Positions 35,549 through 44,602 are shown, numbered from the stretch's first letter. The stretch is DNA of 64,000 bases from Phenylobacterium sp. RIFCSPHIGHO2_01_FULL_69_31 (GCF_001824475.1 NZ_MHXN01000031.1:165382-229381); one strand, 5' to 3'. Numbers and translations: made by a program. The notes: generated from the sequence alone by a model not told the origin.

Positions 35549-37510
35549 ATGAGCGAGCAGACCTCGACCCCGGCCAAGGGGCCGAAGAAGGCCGGCTCCA
35601 AGAAGGGCGGCAAGAAGGCCGCCAAGGCGCCCGTGGCCGAAGGCAAGACCTTCAAGCCCGAGCCCGCGCCGCAGCACCCGCCCTCGCAGCCCCCGCCGCA
35701 ACTGGGTCTGCCCAGCTTCGATCCGGCGGCGTTCACCGCCGAGCAGCGCGCGCACGTCGAGCAGCTGTCGATGAACCTGGCCCGCGCCGCGATCACCGCC
35801 CAGGGCGCGATCGCCGAGATGGCCCTGCGCCAAGCCGACCGACCGGCCGCCCTTTCGCCCGATCCCTTCCATGTGGCCCCTGCCCTCACCCAGGTCATGA
35901 GCCGGCTGGCGGCCCAGCCGGACCGGATGATGCGGGCCCAGGCCGACCTCTTCTCCCGCTATCTCGACCTGTGGCAATCGACCGCCCGCCGGGCCGGCGG
36001 CGAGGCGCCCGACCCGGTCGTCGCGCCGGCCAAGGGCGACAAGCGATTCGCCGACCCTGACTGGTCGGACAATCCGGTCTTCGACGTCATCAAGCAGTCC
36101 TACCTGCTCACCGCCAACTTCCTGAACGGCCTTGTGGCCGACGTGGACGGCGTCGATCCGCTGGAGAAGCGGCGGGTCGAGTTCTTCATGAAGATGCTGA
36201 CCGACGCCTTCTCGCCGTCGAACTTCCTCGCCTCCAACCCGACGGCGCTGAAGGAGGTCATGGCCACCGGCGGCGCCAGCCTGGTCAAGGGCATGGAGAA
36301 CTTCCAGGCCGACCTGCAGCGGGGCGGCGGACAGCTCTCCATCGCCCAGACCGACTACGACATGTTCAAGATCGGCGAGAATGTCGCCACGGCGCCCGGC
36401 AAGGTGATCTTCCGCAACGAGATCATCGAGCTGCTGCAGTTCTCGCCCGCGACCGAAGAGGTGTTCGAGATCCCGCTGGTGATCTTCCCGCCCTGGATCA
36501 ACAAGTTCTACATCCTGGACCTGCGCCCCGAGAACTCGATGATCCGCTGGCTAGCCGCCCAGGGGATCACCGTCTTCGTGGCCTCGTGGGTGAACCCCGA
36601 CGCGGCGCTCGCGACCAAGACCTTCGAAGACTACATGCGCCAGGGGATCTACGAGGGCGTCGCCGCGGCCCGAAAGCAGGCGGGCGTCGACCACGTGAAC
36701 ACCGTGGGCTACTGCATCGGCGGCACGCTTCTGTCCGCCACGCTGGGCCACATGGCCGCCAAGGGCGACACCTCCATCGGCTCGGCCACCTTCTTCGCCG
36801 CGCAGCAGGACTTCTCCGAGGCCGGCGACCTCCTCCTGTTCACGAACGAGGACTGGCTGAAGGACCTCGAGGCCAAGATGGACGAAGGGGGCGGCGTCCT
36901 CTCGGGCCAGACCATGGCCGACACGTTCAACGCCCTGCGCGGCAACGACCTGATCTGGTCGTTCTTCGTGAACAACTATCTCCTGGGCAAGGAGCCCAAG
37001 CCTTTCGACCTGCTGTTCTGGAACTCCGACCAGACGCGGATGCCCAAGACACTGCACACCTTCTACCTGCGCCGCTTCTACGGCGACAACGCCATGGCCA
37101 AGGGCGAGCTCACCCTGGACGGGGTCCAGATCGACCTCGGCAAGGTGAAGGTCCCCGTTTACGTCCAGTCGTCCAAGGAAGACCACATCGCGCCGGCGCG
37201 CTCGGTCTACAAGGGCGCGCGGCTGTTCGGCGGCCCAACCACCTTCACTATGGCCGGTTCGGGCCACATCGCCGGCGTGATCAATGCGCCCGCCGCCAAC
37301 AAGTACCAGCACTGGACCAACGACAAGCTGCCCGCCACCCTCGAGGAATGGCAGGCGGGCGCCGTCGAGGCCCCGGGCTCGTGGTGGCCGAACTGGCTGG
37401 CCTGGCTGTCGGCGAGGTCCGGCGGAAAGGTCCCGGCCCGCGACCCGGCCAAGGGTCCGCTGAAGCCGTTGGGCGACGCGCCGGGCGACTATGTGAAGGT
37501 GAAAAGCTAG
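35549..37510 (+). CDS. phaC: Class I poly(3-hydroxyalkanoate) synthase
   Basis: 653 residues. PhaC N-terminal domain followed by an alpha/beta-hydrolase domain with the lipase-like box GYCIGG (catalytic Cys389), Asp545 (in SKEDHIAP) and His573 (GSGHIAG). The PDWSDNPVFDVIKQSYLL segment identifies class I. It polymerises 3-hydroxyacyl-CoA into storage polyester. Unusual: residues 8-33 are Lys/Gly/Ala-rich (KKAGSKKGGKKAAKA), followed by a Pro/Gln-rich stretch to about 52, an extra disordered basic tail. Start ATG 35549 has GGGAGAA upstream. It converges on an S41 peptidase with a 4-nt overlap. Confidence 0.96.
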   Translation: MSEQTSTPAKGPKKAGSKKGGKKAAKAPVAEGKTFKPEPAPQHPPSQPPPQLGLPSFDPAAFTAEQRAHVEQLSMNLARAAITAQGAIAEMALRQADRPAALSPDPFHVAPALTQVMSRLAAQPDRMMRAQADLFSRYLDLWQSTARRAGGEAPDPVVAPAKGDKRFADPDWSDNPVFDVIKQSYLLTANFLNGLVADVDGVDPLEKRRVEFFMKMLTDAFSPSNFLASNPTALKEVMATGGASLVKGMENFQADLQRGGGQLSIAQTDYDMFKIGENVATAPGKVIFRNEIIELLQFSPATEEVFEIPLVIFPPWINKFYILDLRPENSMIRWLAAQGITVFVASWVNPDAALATKTFEDYMRQGIYEGVAAARKQAGVDHVNTVGYCIGGTLLSATLGHMAAKGDTSIGSATFFAAQQDFSEAGDLLLFTNEDWLKDLEAKMDEGGGVLSGQTMADTFNALRGNDLIWSFFVNNYLLGKEPKPFDLLFWNSDQTRMPKTLHTFYLRRFYGDNAMAKGELTLDGVQIDLGKVKVPVYVQSSKEDHIAPARSVYKGARLFGGPTTFTMAGSGHIAGVINAPAANKYQHWTNDKLPATLEEWQAGAVEAPGSWWPNWLAWLSARSGGKVPARDPAKGPLKPLGDAPGDYVKVKS

Positions 37511-38550
37511 AGCGCCTGGTCGGCCAGCAGCGTCGCTTTCGGGTCGGCGATCGCCGCCGCGCGCTCGGCCTCGGATTTCGGCGTGGAGACCATCGGCTTG
37601 GCGACCGCCAGGGCGCGCGCGTAGGCTTCGGTCAGAGCCTGATCGACGGGAACCTCCACGTCTGGCTTCACGCCGACGCCTTCCCAGTTTCCCCCGGTGG
37701 TCGGGTGGACCACCTTGCCGGTCGGGATGAAGACGCGGAAGCCGTAGTCCAGCCGGAACGGCCGGTTCGAGGGGTTGGCCGCCCCCGACGTCGTCTCGCC
37801 CACCAGCAGCGCCCGCTTCGCCGCCTGCAGATCGTAGGCGAAGGCCTCCGCGGCCGACGCGGTTCGGGAAGAGGTCAGGACGAAGACCGGCTTGTCGGGA
37901 TAGAGCGGGCCGTCCGTCGGGGTCGCCGCCCGGCGCTGCATCACGTCGGTCCCACCCGACGCCGTCCGCCAGAAGATCTTCGCCATCGGGATCGGCGTCC
38001 TGGAGAGGTGGCCCAGCAGCGCCTCGTCGCTGGCGCCGCCGCCCCCGCGGTTGGCGCGCAGGTCGATGATCAGGGCGTCGGTGTCCTTGAGCAGCTCCAT
38101 CATCGTGTTCGACAGCCGGCCGCCCGCCTCGCCCTGCTCGAAATAGCTGGTCTTGAGCAGCCCGATGTTGCCCGGCAGCCGCCGCACCGACATCAGGCCG
38201 TAGGCGAGGCGCCGATCGACCAGCGCCTGCTCTTCATCGCTGAGCCGCGCCCCGCGGCTGGCGTCGTTGGTCTCCAGCGACACCTTCAGGTGACGGTCCC
38301 GCGAGACGGCGTAGAGGTCGCGACTGACCGCCTCCGCAAATGCGGCGCGGGTGTCGAGTTTCACGTACTCGGCCTTGTGCGCCTTCAGGCTGGCCTGGAC
38401 CTCGGCGGCCACCTTCGGGTCCATGTAGCCATCCATGTGCGCAACCAGCTGGTCCACGACCTCCGAGGCCGCCTTGGGGGTCAGGTCCCCCGCAAGTGCG
38501 CATGCGGGCGCGGCGGCGATCAGGGCGGCGAACAACAGGTTGCGGAACAT
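37507..38550 (-). CDS. Exported S41 (C-terminal processing/IRBP-like) peptidase
   Basis: 347 residues, Sec signal peptide (ending CALAG near 20). An N-terminal helical region is followed by the S41 core: VRRLPGNIGLLKTSYF, LIIDLRANRGGGG, VFVLTSSRTASAAEAFAYDL (catalytic Ser in this strand) and GETTSGAANP. There is no PDZ domain, so it resembles the retinol-binding-protein-3/interphotoreceptor-like S41 group rather than CtpA. Likely periplasmic. Substrates unknown. It overlaps the end of phaC by 4 nt, converging. Confidence 0.88.
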   Translation of the reverse strand: MFRNLLFAALIAAAPACALAGDLTPKAASEVVDQLVAHMDGYMDPKVAAEVQASLKAHKAEYVKLDTRAAFAEAVSRDLYAVSRDRHLKVSLETNDASRGARLSDEEQALVDRRLAYGLMSVRRLPGNIGLLKTSYFEQGEAGGRLSNTMMELLKDTDALIIDLRANRGGGGASDEALLGHLSRTPIPMAKIFWRTASGGTDVMQRRAATPTDGPLYPDKPVFVLTSSRTASAAEAFAYDLQAAKRALLVGETTSGAANPSNRPFRLDYGFRVFIPTGKVVHPTTGGNWEGVGVKPDVEVPVDQALTEAYARALAVAKPMVSTPKSEAERAAAIADPKATLLADQAL

Positions 38551-38656
38551 CGGACACTCCGGTTGGGGAGCGGCTCGTTGCCACGGTCAAGGCTGCCGGC
38601 CGAGTTAAGTCTCTTTCATCATCCGTAACGCCGCTCGCCGGGTTACTAAGGTTTAA

Positions 38657-38672
38657 TGCAAGCTACCTTGCA
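38657..38672. repeat. Inverted repeat 1 upstream of padR
   Basis: TGCAAG-CTAC-CTTGCA: perfect 6-bp arms around 4 bp. Its centre is 22 bp from a second repeat with the same 6-4-6 layout, just upstream of a PadR-family gene. A PadR operator is the most likely reading. Confidence 0.6.
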
Positions 38673-38678
38673 CCGCAC

Positions 38679-38694
38679 AGTACCTGGCGGTACT
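38679..38694. repeat. Inverted repeat 2 upstream of padR
   Basis: AGTACC-TGGC-GGTACT: perfect 6-bp arms around 4 bp, ending 28 bp before the padR start and 12 bp before the AAGGAGG ribosome site. With repeat 1 it would place two dimers on one DNA face about two turns apart. Confidence 0.6.
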
Positions 38695-38722
38695 CAATGG
38701 CTCAGCAAGGAGGGGCGATCAC

Positions 38723-39049
38723 GTGCCCGAAGCCATTGAGATCCAGCTGAAGAAGGGGGCGCTCGAACTCTGTGTTCTGGCCCTCCTCCACCGGCACGAC
38801 AGCTACGCCTATGAGATCGCGAGCCGGCTCGCCGACGCCATCGGCATGGGCGAAGGCACGATCTATCCGCTGATGCGCCGGCTGCAGTCCGACGGCCTGG
38901 TCGAGACCTATCTGGTCGAGAGCTCCGCCGGTCCGCCGCGCAAGTACTACCGGCTGAGCGAGGCCGGAAAGAAGAGCTTCAACTCGCAAGCCGCAGCCTG
39001 GAAGTCGTTTTCCGGCGCGGTCGACACCATCCTCGGAGGGGCGCAATGA
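38723..39049 (+). CDS. PadR family transcriptional regulator
   Basis: 108 residues from a GTG start preceded by AAGGAGG. Winged-helix PadR domain: KKGALELCVLALLHRHDSYAYEIASRL and GEGTIYPLMRRLQSDGLV, then PPRKYYRLSEAGKK. The short C-terminus fits the PadR s2-type subfamily that lies upstream of HAAS-domain genes. It is likely a repressor of its own operon, which continues with a DUF1700 (HAAS) and a GIN-domain protein; the 4-nt overlap with the next gene indicates coupling. Effector unknown. Confidence 0.93.
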   Translation: MPEAIEIQLKKGALELCVLALLHRHDSYAYEIASRLADAIGMGEGTIYPLMRRLQSDGLVETYLVESSAGPPRKYYRLSEAGKKSFNSQAAAWKSFSGAVDTILGGAQ

Positions 39050-39612
39050 CTCGCCAGGCTTTTATGGCCCGGCTGCGGGAGGGGCTTCGCGGCCTGCCCC
39101 CGCAAACCGTGACCGATATCGTCGCCGACTACGAGGCGCACTTCGCCGACGGCGAGGCCGCAGGCCGCACCGAAGCCGAGGTCGCCGCGGCGCTGGGGGA
39201 CCCCGATCGCCTGGCCCGCGAGATCCGCGCCGAGAGCAGCCTCAACCGCTGGCGCGAGGAGCGTAGCCCCTCGTCGGCCGCGGCCGCAGTGTTTGCGGTG
39301 CTGGGCCTGGGCGCCATCGACATCCTTGTCCTGCTGCCGATCCTGATGGGCGTGGCTGGCGCCATCGTCGGCCTGGCCGTCGCGGTCATCGTCTGCTTCT
39401 TCGCGGGCGCCGTCGTCTTCGCCGCGGGCCCGTTCACCGACCCGCCCGGCGGCCCGATCACGGCGATCCTGGCCGGCATCGGCATCATGGCCGGATCCGC
39501 CTCGGGCGGGGCCCTGCTGACCATCGTCTCGATCGGCCTGATGAACGCCCTCGTCTGGTACGGCCGCCTCCACTACCGGCTGCTCAAGCCGGCCCTCGAA
39601 CCGCAAGCCTGA
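39046..39612 (+). CDS. DUF1700/HAAS domain membrane protein
   Basis: 188 residues. N-terminal helical HAAS domain (about 1-65: FMARLREGLRGLPPQTVTDIVADYEAHFADGEAAGRTEAEVAAALGDPDRLARE) followed by several membrane segments (about 80-170). In many bacteria PadR-HAAS pairs control or sense envelope conditions, the HAAS domain being proposed to interact with the PadR protein. It overlaps padR by 4 nt (ATGA) and is followed 11 bp later by a GIN-domain protein, making a three-gene operon. Confidence 0.9.
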   Translation: MTRQAFMARLREGLRGLPPQTVTDIVADYEAHFADGEAAGRTEAEVAAALGDPDRLAREIRAESSLNRWREERSPSSAAAAVFAVLGLGAIDILVLLPILMGVAGAIVGLAVAVIVCFFAGAVVFAAGPFTDPPGGPITAILAGIGIMAGSASGGALLTIVSIGLMNALVWYGRLHYRLLKPALEPQA

Positions 39613-39623
39613 GGAGCGAAGAC

Positions 39624-40457
39624 ATGATCCGCGTACTCTTCATGATCGCCGCCGCCGGCTTCGTGCTCTCGGTAGGAACGCTCTCGGCTGCGATCGCCAT
39701 CGGTGGTCCGGAAGCCGTGACCCGCGGCGGCTGGCACATGTTCTCGGGCGGCTGGGGCGAGCGGGACAATCATACCCACGGGCGCTGGGACTCCGACGAC
39801 GGTGGACCCGGCGACTGGGGTCCGGACGCCGGCCCGCAGGCCACCCGCACCCTCGCCTGGACCGGCGGCGACAGCCTGGACCTCGGTCTCGCCGCCGACG
39901 TCCGCTATGTCCAGGCCGACGGCCCGGGCACGGTGACCGTCACGGGGCCGCAGCGGGCGGTGGACCGCGTGGTCGTGCGCGGCGACAGCATCCGCTACGG
40001 ACGCGGCGGCGGCCACTGGCGTCCGAAGCTGAGCATCGTGGTCCGCGCGCCTGCCATCAATCGCTTCGATGTCGCCGGCTACAACGCCCTGGCCATCGAA
40101 GGCTACCGGCAGAAGACCTTGCGCCTCGACGTGGCCGGCATGGCCAAGGTGACCGCCTCCGGTGAGGTCGAGGACCTGGAGCTCGACATCTCCGGCAAGG
40201 GCGATGTCGACCTTGGCGCCCTCAAGACCCGAGGCGCGGACGTGGACATCTCCGGCGCGGCCGAGGCGACCATCGCCCCGACCGAATGGGCCAGGCTCGA
40301 CATCTCCGGCGCGGGCGACGTGCGGCTGCTCACTAACCCCCGCAGCCTCGAGACCGACATCAGCGGCGCGGGCAAGGTGCGTCAGGGCGAAGCCGCCCGT
40401 ACGCCGTCGCCGCCCTCGCCACCCCAGGCTCCCAGCCCGAAGAGCGACAAGCTCTAG
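39624..40457 (+). CDS. DUF2807 (GIN domain) envelope protein
   Basis: 277 residues. N-terminal membrane segment/signal (about 4-28), a Gly/Trp/Asp-rich stretch, then a head GIN beta-solenoid domain (about 75-255) with repeats of the LDISGAGDV / VDISGAAEA / TDISGAGKV kind, and a short Pro/Ser-rich end. It is likely anchored in the inner membrane with the beta-helix in the periplasm. Third gene of the padR-HAAS-GIN operon, whose end is marked by a strong terminator 12 bp after the stop. Confidence 0.9.
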   Translation: MIRVLFMIAAAGFVLSVGTLSAAIAIGGPEAVTRGGWHMFSGGWGERDNHTHGRWDSDDGGPGDWGPDAGPQATRTLAWTGGDSLDLGLAADVRYVQADGPGTVTVTGPQRAVDRVVVRGDSIRYGRGGGHWRPKLSIVVRAPAINRFDVAGYNALAIEGYRQKTLRLDVAGMAKVTASGEVEDLELDISGKGDVDLGALKTRGADVDISGAAEATIAPTEWARLDISGAGDVRLLTNPRSLETDISGAGKVRQGEAARTPSPPSPPQAPSPKSDKL

Positions 40458-40468
40458 GCTGCAACTGA

Positions 40469-40506
40469 CCGGCCCGGGACCTTGCGCCGTCCCGGGCCGG
40501 CTTTTT
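40469..40506 (+). terminator. Intrinsic terminator of the padR operon
   Basis: Perfect 12-bp stem (arms CCGGCCCGGGAC and GTCCCGGGCCGG), 8-nt loop, then CTTTTTC on the plus strand. The T run overlaps the stop codon of the convergent msrB. Confidence 0.9.
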
Positions 40507-41003
40507 CAGGCGGGCACGAACTTCAGCGCAAAGCCGTTGTTGCAGTAGCGCAGGCCGGTTGGACGCGGTCCGTCATCGAACACGTGGCCCTGATGGCCCA
40601 GGCATTGGGCGCAGTGGTACTCGGTCCGCGGCACGCCGATCTTGTGGTCTGTCTTCGTCGCCAGGGCCCCCGGCAGGGCCCGGTAGAAGCTGGGCCAGCC
40701 GGTGCCGCTCTCGTACTTCGTGGTCGAGCTGAATAGCGGCAGGCCGCACCCCAGGCAGGCGAACGTGCCCTTGCGCTTCTCCTTGAGCAGGGGGCTGGAT
40801 CCCGGCCGCTCGGTGTCCTCGTGGCGCAGGATCCGATAGCTGGCCGCAGGCAACCGCTTGCGCCACTCGGCGTCAGTGATCTTGCGATAGGGCGAGTTGG
40901 CGTAGGCGTCGCGGGCGGCCGCGAGGGACGACGTCGGAACGGCGATGGCCAGGGCGGAGGCGGCGGCGAGGAAACCCCGCCGGTCGAGGGACATGGTGCT
41001 CAT
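40506..41003 (-). CDS. msrB: Methionine-(R)-sulfoxide reductase B, Tat-exported
   Basis: 165 residues. N-terminus MSLDRRGFLAAASALAIAV is a twin-arginine signal (RR 8-9), so the enzyme should be folded before export to the periplasm. MsrB domain from about 38: zinc cysteines Cys83/86 and Cys131/134, TGWPSF (101-106) and catalytic Cys154 in RYCNNGFALKF, a variant of RYCxNxxxL. It repairs oxidised methionine in proteins. Most bacterial MsrB proteins are cytosolic, so export is noteworthy. Convergent with the GIN operon. Confidence 0.93.
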   Translation of the reverse strand: MSTMSLDRRGFLAAASALAIAVPTSSLAAARDAYANSPYRKITDAEWRKRLPAASYRILRHEDTERPGSSPLLKEKRKGTFACLGCGLPLFSSTTKYESGTGWPSFYRALPGALATKTDHKIGVPRTEYHCAQCLGHQGHVFDDGPRPTGLRYCNNGFALKFVPA

Positions 41004-41058
41004 GCTCCTATGTACGTGCGGCGCGTCCGAAAGGTTACACGCCGCGCGGGCCCCCGCG

Positions 41059-42039
41059 CTACAGCCCGGCGCCTTCCGGCAGCCCCAGCATCAGGTTCAG
41101 GTTCTGCACCGCCGCACCCGACGCCCCCTTGCCCAGATTGTCCAGCAGGGCCACCAGCCGCGCCTGCCCGCCATTGGCGCTGCCAAACACGAAGAGGCGC
41201 ATACGGTTGGTCCCGTTCAGCGCTTCCGGATCCAGAGCCTGGACATATCCGCCCGCCCCGGCCCGCGCCTTCTGCAGTTCGGCGCATTCCGCGCCGCCCG
41301 CGACCTCGACGAACGTCTCGCCCGCATAGGCCGCCGCCAGCGCGACGTGCAGGTCCGCGGGCGATGGCTTGCCGGGCAGCGCCCAGAGCTGCAGCGGCAC
41401 CTCCACGAACATCCCCTGGGCGTAACGCCCCACCGCGGGGGCGAACACCGGCGGATGGGCGAGGCCCGTGTGGATCTGCATCTCGGGCAGGTGCTTGTGC
41501 GCCAGGCTGAAGCCATAGGCGCGGAAGGCGTCGTTAGTCCCCGCCGCCGGGGCCTGGTCCTCGAACTCGCCGATGAGCCCCTTGCCGCCGCCGGAGTAGC
41601 CCGACACGGCATTCACGGTCAGCGGGAAGTCCGCTGGGATCAGGCCCGCGGCCACCAGCGGCCGCACGAGGCTGATGAAGCCCGTGGGGTAGCAGCCGGG
41701 GTTCGACACCCGGGTGGCCTTGCGGATGTCGTCCCGCTGCGTCGCCGACATCTCGGCGAAGCCATAGGTCCAGCCCGGCGCCGTCCGGAACGCCGTCGAG
41801 GCGTCCACCACCTTCACCCGGTTGGATGTGATCATGCCCACGGCCTCGCGCGAGGCGTCGTCGGGCAGGCACAGCACCACGGCGTCCGCCGCGTTCAGCA
41901 GTTCGGCGCGCGCGTCGGCGTCCTTGCGCCGGGCGGGGTCGATCGACAGCACCTCCAGGTCCGGGCGCTGGGCCAGCCGCTCTCGGATCTGCAGGCCGGT
42001 GGTGCCGGCTTCGCCGTCGATGAAGATGGTGTGGGTCAT
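41059..42039 (-). CDS. argC: N-acetyl-gamma-glutamyl-phosphate reductase
   Basis: 326 residues. Rossmann start [18 protein letters not shown] and catalytic Cys116 in [22 protein letters not shown] contains the second active-site histidine region. The GEAGTTG form and the length mark the shorter type 2 ArgC. It reduces N-acetylglutamyl phosphate in arginine synthesis. It is downstream of rplM-rpsI, separated by a strong terminator, so it needs its own promoter. The 42039 ATG is chosen over one 9 codons upstream that falls in the terminator region. Confidence 0.95.
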   Translation of the reverse strand: MTHTIFIDGEAGTTGLQIRERLAQRPDLEVLSIDPARRKDADARAELLNAADAVVLCLPDDASREAVGMITSNRVKVVDASTAFRTAPGWTYGFAEMSATQRDDIRKATRVSNPGCYPTGFISLVRPLVAAGLIPADFPLTVNAVSGYSGGGKGLIGEFEDQAPAAGTNDAFRAYGFSLAHKHLPEMQIHTGLAHPPVFAPAVGRYAQGMFVEVPLQLWALPGKPSPADLHVALAAAYAGETFVEVAGGAECAELQKARAGAGGYVQALDPEALNGTNRMRLFVFGSANGGQARLVALLDNLGKGASGAAVQNLNLMLGLPEGAGL

Positions 42040-42064
42040 GGCCGCTTCCGTCCGGACGTTGGGC

Positions 42065-42100
42065 AAAGAAAAAGGGCGCTTCGGTCTCCCGAAGCGCCCT
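42065..42100 (-). terminator. Intrinsic terminator of rplM-rpsI
   Basis: On the minus strand: AGGGCGCTTCGG, 4-nt loop, CCGAAGCGCCCT (12-bp stem), followed by TTTTTCTTT. It sits 31 bp after the rpsI stop. Confidence 0.92.
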
Positions 42101-42131
42101 GATCCGTAAACGCGAGTAATCGCTGCGCGGA

Positions 42132-42620
42132 TTAGCGCTTCGAGAACTGGAAGCTGCGTCGGGCCTTGGCCTTGCCGTACTTCTTCCGCTCCACGACGCG
42201 GGGGTCGCGGGTCAGCAGGCCGTGCGGCTTCAGCACGGCGCGCAGGCCGGGCTCGTAGTAGGTCAGGGCCTTGGAGATGGCGTGGCGAACGGCGCCGGCC
42301 TGACCCGAAAGGCCCGAGCCTTCCACGGTGCAGATGACGTCGAACTGGCCGGCGCGATCGGTCAGCTGCATGGGCTGGGCGATCATCATCCGCAGCACAG
42401 GGCGCGCGAAGTAGATCTCCTGGTCGCGGCCGTTGATGGTGATCTTGCCGCTGCCCGGCTTGATCCAGACGCGGGCCACGGCGTTCTTGCGCTTGCCGGT
42501 GGCGTAGGCGCGGCCCTGGCTGTCGATCTTGGGCTCGCGGACGATGGTCTCTTCCGCCTGGGTGCCCATGCCCTTCAGGGCGTCGAAGCCAGTGGCTTCC
42601 TGCGTGGTGGCTTCGCTCAT
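42132..42620 (-). CDS. rpsI: 30S ribosomal protein S9
   Basis: 162 residues; S9 core from about 37 ([30 protein letters not shown]) to the invariant C-terminus RRSFQFSKR that reaches the ribosomal P site. A 35-residue acidic N-terminal extension is common in alphaproteobacteria. The start overlaps the rplM stop by one base (TAATG), so the pair is tightly coupled, the usual rplM-rpsI operon. Confidence 0.98.
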   Translation of the reverse strand: MSEATTQEATGFDALKGMGTQAEETIVREPKIDSQGRAYATGKRKNAVARVWIKPGSGKITINGRDQEIYFARPVLRMMIAQPMQLTDRAGQFDVICTVEGSGLSGQAGAVRHAISKALTYYEPGLRAVLKPHGLLTRDPRVVERKKYGKAKARRSFQFSKR

Positions 42621-43096
42621 TACGCGCTCCGCACGTTCTTGGCGTTCAGGTCGGCGAACGCGATGGTCTCGGGGTTCTGAGCGGCGTGCGGGTGCTCGGC
42701 GCTGTTGTAGATGCGCAGGTGCGTCATCTGCTTGCGGGCCAGCGGGCTTTCCTTGGGCAGCATGCGCTCGACGGCCTTTTCCAGGACGCGCTCGGGATAC
42801 TTGCCCGCGAGGATCTGGGCCGGGGTGCGCTGCTTCACGCCGCCCGGGTGGCCGGTGTGCCAGTAGTAGACCTCGTCAGTGGCCTTCTTGCCCGTGAACT
42901 TCACCTTGTGGGCGTTCACGACGACGACGAAGTCGCCGCAGTCGACGTGCGGGGTGTAATCAGCGCGATGCTTGCCGCGAAGACGCATGGCGATGAACGA
43001 AGCCAGGCGGCCGACCACGGCGTCCTGGGCGTCGATCACGATCCACTTCTTCTCGACCTCGGCGGGCTTCAGCGAAGCCGTGGTGCTCTTCAGCAT
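42620..43096 (-). CDS. rplM: 50S ribosomal protein L13
   Basis: 158 residues, normal for L13: [27 protein letters not shown] near the start, and [11 protein letters not shown] and [19 protein letters not shown] in the middle. It is an early assembly protein of the large subunit. First gene of the rplM-rpsI operon; the 176-bp upstream region has a candidate promoter. Confidence 0.98.
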   Translation of the reverse strand: MLKSTTASLKPAEVEKKWIVIDAQDAVVGRLASFIAMRLRGKHRADYTPHVDCGDFVVVVNAHKVKFTGKKATDEVYYWHTGHPGGVKQRTPAQILAGKYPERVLEKAVERMLPKESPLARKQMTHLRIYNSAEHPHAAQNPETIAFADLNAKNVRSA

Positions 43097-43155
43097 GAGG
43101 GACGATCCAATAGACTTAGCGGGTGCGCTGGAGGCGTCCCCGACGTGAGGCGCGG

Positions 43156-43184
43156 CATATGCCGGGGCAGGCGTCGAAAGTCAA
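43156..43184 (-). promoter_or_regulatory. Candidate promoter of rplM-rpsI
   Basis: On the minus strand TTGACT (43184-43179) and CATATG (43161-43156) are 17 bp apart, leaving a leader of about 50-55 nt before the rplM ATG. The -10 is a weak match, so this is tentative. Confidence 0.35.
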
Positions 43185-43272
43185 CCGCGCGATCGTCGCG
43201 CACATCTGTAAAAGCGCAACAACTACAATACGTTAACATATGCGGTAAAATGATACCGCGAATTTTTGCGCC

Positions 43273-44304
43273 TCAGACTCGCCGCACACGCCATCCGAAC
43301 GCCACCGCCAGGCACAACACTACGGCCGCGGCCAGCTGGTGGACGATGCTCATCCCGAGGGGCGCGCGCATCATCAGGGTCGCGATCCCCAGGAGCGCCT
43401 GCAGCACGACCGCGCCGGCCGTCGCCACGGCCAGCAGCTTGGCCTCGCGCACCAGATAGTTCGACCGCCACGCCGCCAGCCCGATGGCCACCGCGACCAG
43501 GGTCAGCAGATAGCCGACCAGGCGGTGATGCAGCTGGACCGCCCCCTGGCTGTGCGCCAGCGTGGCCCAGAGCCCCTCGCCCACATAGTCGTCCGGGACC
43601 AGCGCGCCGTTCATCAGCGGCCAGTCGTTGTAGACGAGACCCGCGTCGTTCCCCGCCACCAGCGCCCCCAGCAGGATCTGCAGATAGATCAGGCCGATCA
43701 GCCACGAGGCCCGCCGTCCCCAGGGGCTGGGCAAGGTCTGCCGCGCCGCGCCGGCCCAGGCGTCCAGGGCCGTCCACAGGAGGAGGCCCAGCAGGGCGAA
43801 CGCCAGGCCCAGGTGAACCATGAGCCGCTCCGGCGCCACCGAAACCCGCTCGGCCAGGCCGCTGGACACCATCCACCAGCCCACCGCGCCCTGCAGCCCG
43901 CCCAGGACGAAGATCCCCGCCAGGCGCAGGAACAGCCGCCGCGGCAGCTCGCGCCGGATCGCGAACCAGACGAACGGCACGAAGAAGACGAGGCCCAGCA
44001 CCCGGCCCAGCAGCCGGTGCGACCACTCCCACCAATAGATGGTCTTGAAGTCCGACAGGCTCATCCCGGCGTTCAGCTGGCTGTACTGGGGGATCTGCTT
44101 GTAGAGGCCGAACTCGCGCTGCCAGTCGGCGTCGCTCAACGGCGGAATGGCGCCGGTCACCGGCTTCCACTGGGTGATCGACAGCCCCGAGTCGGTCAGG
44201 CGCGTCGCGCCGCCCACGATCACCATGCCGAGCACGAACGCGGCCACCACCAGCAGCCAGATGGCCACCGGTCTCGAACGGTCGGAACGCAGGAACGAAG
44301 TCAT
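43273..44304 (-). CDS. ctaA: Heme A synthase (COX15/CtaA)
   Basis: 343 residues, about eight membrane segments. Conserved features: [36 protein letters not shown] (heme-binding His), [18 protein letters not shown] and VHQLAAA (the other conserved histidines). It converts heme O to heme A for cytochrome aa3 oxidases. The ATG at 44304 is preferred over a TTG one codon earlier. It is transcribed alone, away from other cta genes. Confidence 0.95.
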   Translation of the reverse strand: MTSFLRSDRSRPVAIWLLVVAAFVLGMVIVGGATRLTDSGLSITQWKPVTGAIPPLSDADWQREFGLYKQIPQYSQLNAGMSLSDFKTIYWWEWSHRLLGRVLGLVFFVPFVWFAIRRELPRRLFLRLAGIFVLGGLQGAVGWWMVSSGLAERVSVAPERLMVHLGLAFALLGLLLWTALDAWAGAARQTLPSPWGRRASWLIGLIYLQILLGALVAGNDAGLVYNDWPLMNGALVPDDYVGEGLWATLAHSQGAVQLHHRLVGYLLTLVAVAIGLAAWRSNYLVREAKLLAVATAGAVVLQALLGIATLMMRAPLGMSIVHQLAAAVVLCLAVAFGWRVRRV

Positions 44305-44392
44305 CAACGGGCGGTGGCGCAGCTTCTAGGCCGAACTTTGACGGGCTCTCTACCCGGCTTTCGCCCGGGCCTCCAGCGCTCTATGAGGCGAC

Positions 44393-44602
44393 ATGTCCCC
44401 GCGCCTGCGCAAGTTCATCGGCCTCATCGGCATCCTGGCGTTCTGCGGCGTCTATGTCGCCGTGGTCGCCACCCTCGGCGACTACGTCCCCGACCACTGG
44501 GCGATCCAGTTGCTCTACTACGGCGTCGCCGGCACCGCCTGGGGCGTGCCCCTGTTCCCGCTGATCCGGTGGATGAACCGCGAGCCCGGCCCCCGAGCCT
44601 GA
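44393..44602 (+). CDS. DUF2842 small membrane protein
   Basis: 69 residues with two membrane segments (about 8-29 and 39-60) and the family pattern MSPRLRKFIG...LLYYGVAGTAWGVPLFPLIRWM. DUF2842 is a short inner-membrane family of unknown function found in alphaproteobacteria. It is divergent from ctaA and 60 bp upstream of a tRNA-Pro gene on the same strand. Confidence 0.85.
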   Translation: MSPRLRKFIGLIGILAFCGVYVAVVATLGDYVPDHWAIQLLYYGVAGTAWGVPLFPLIRWMNREPGPRA

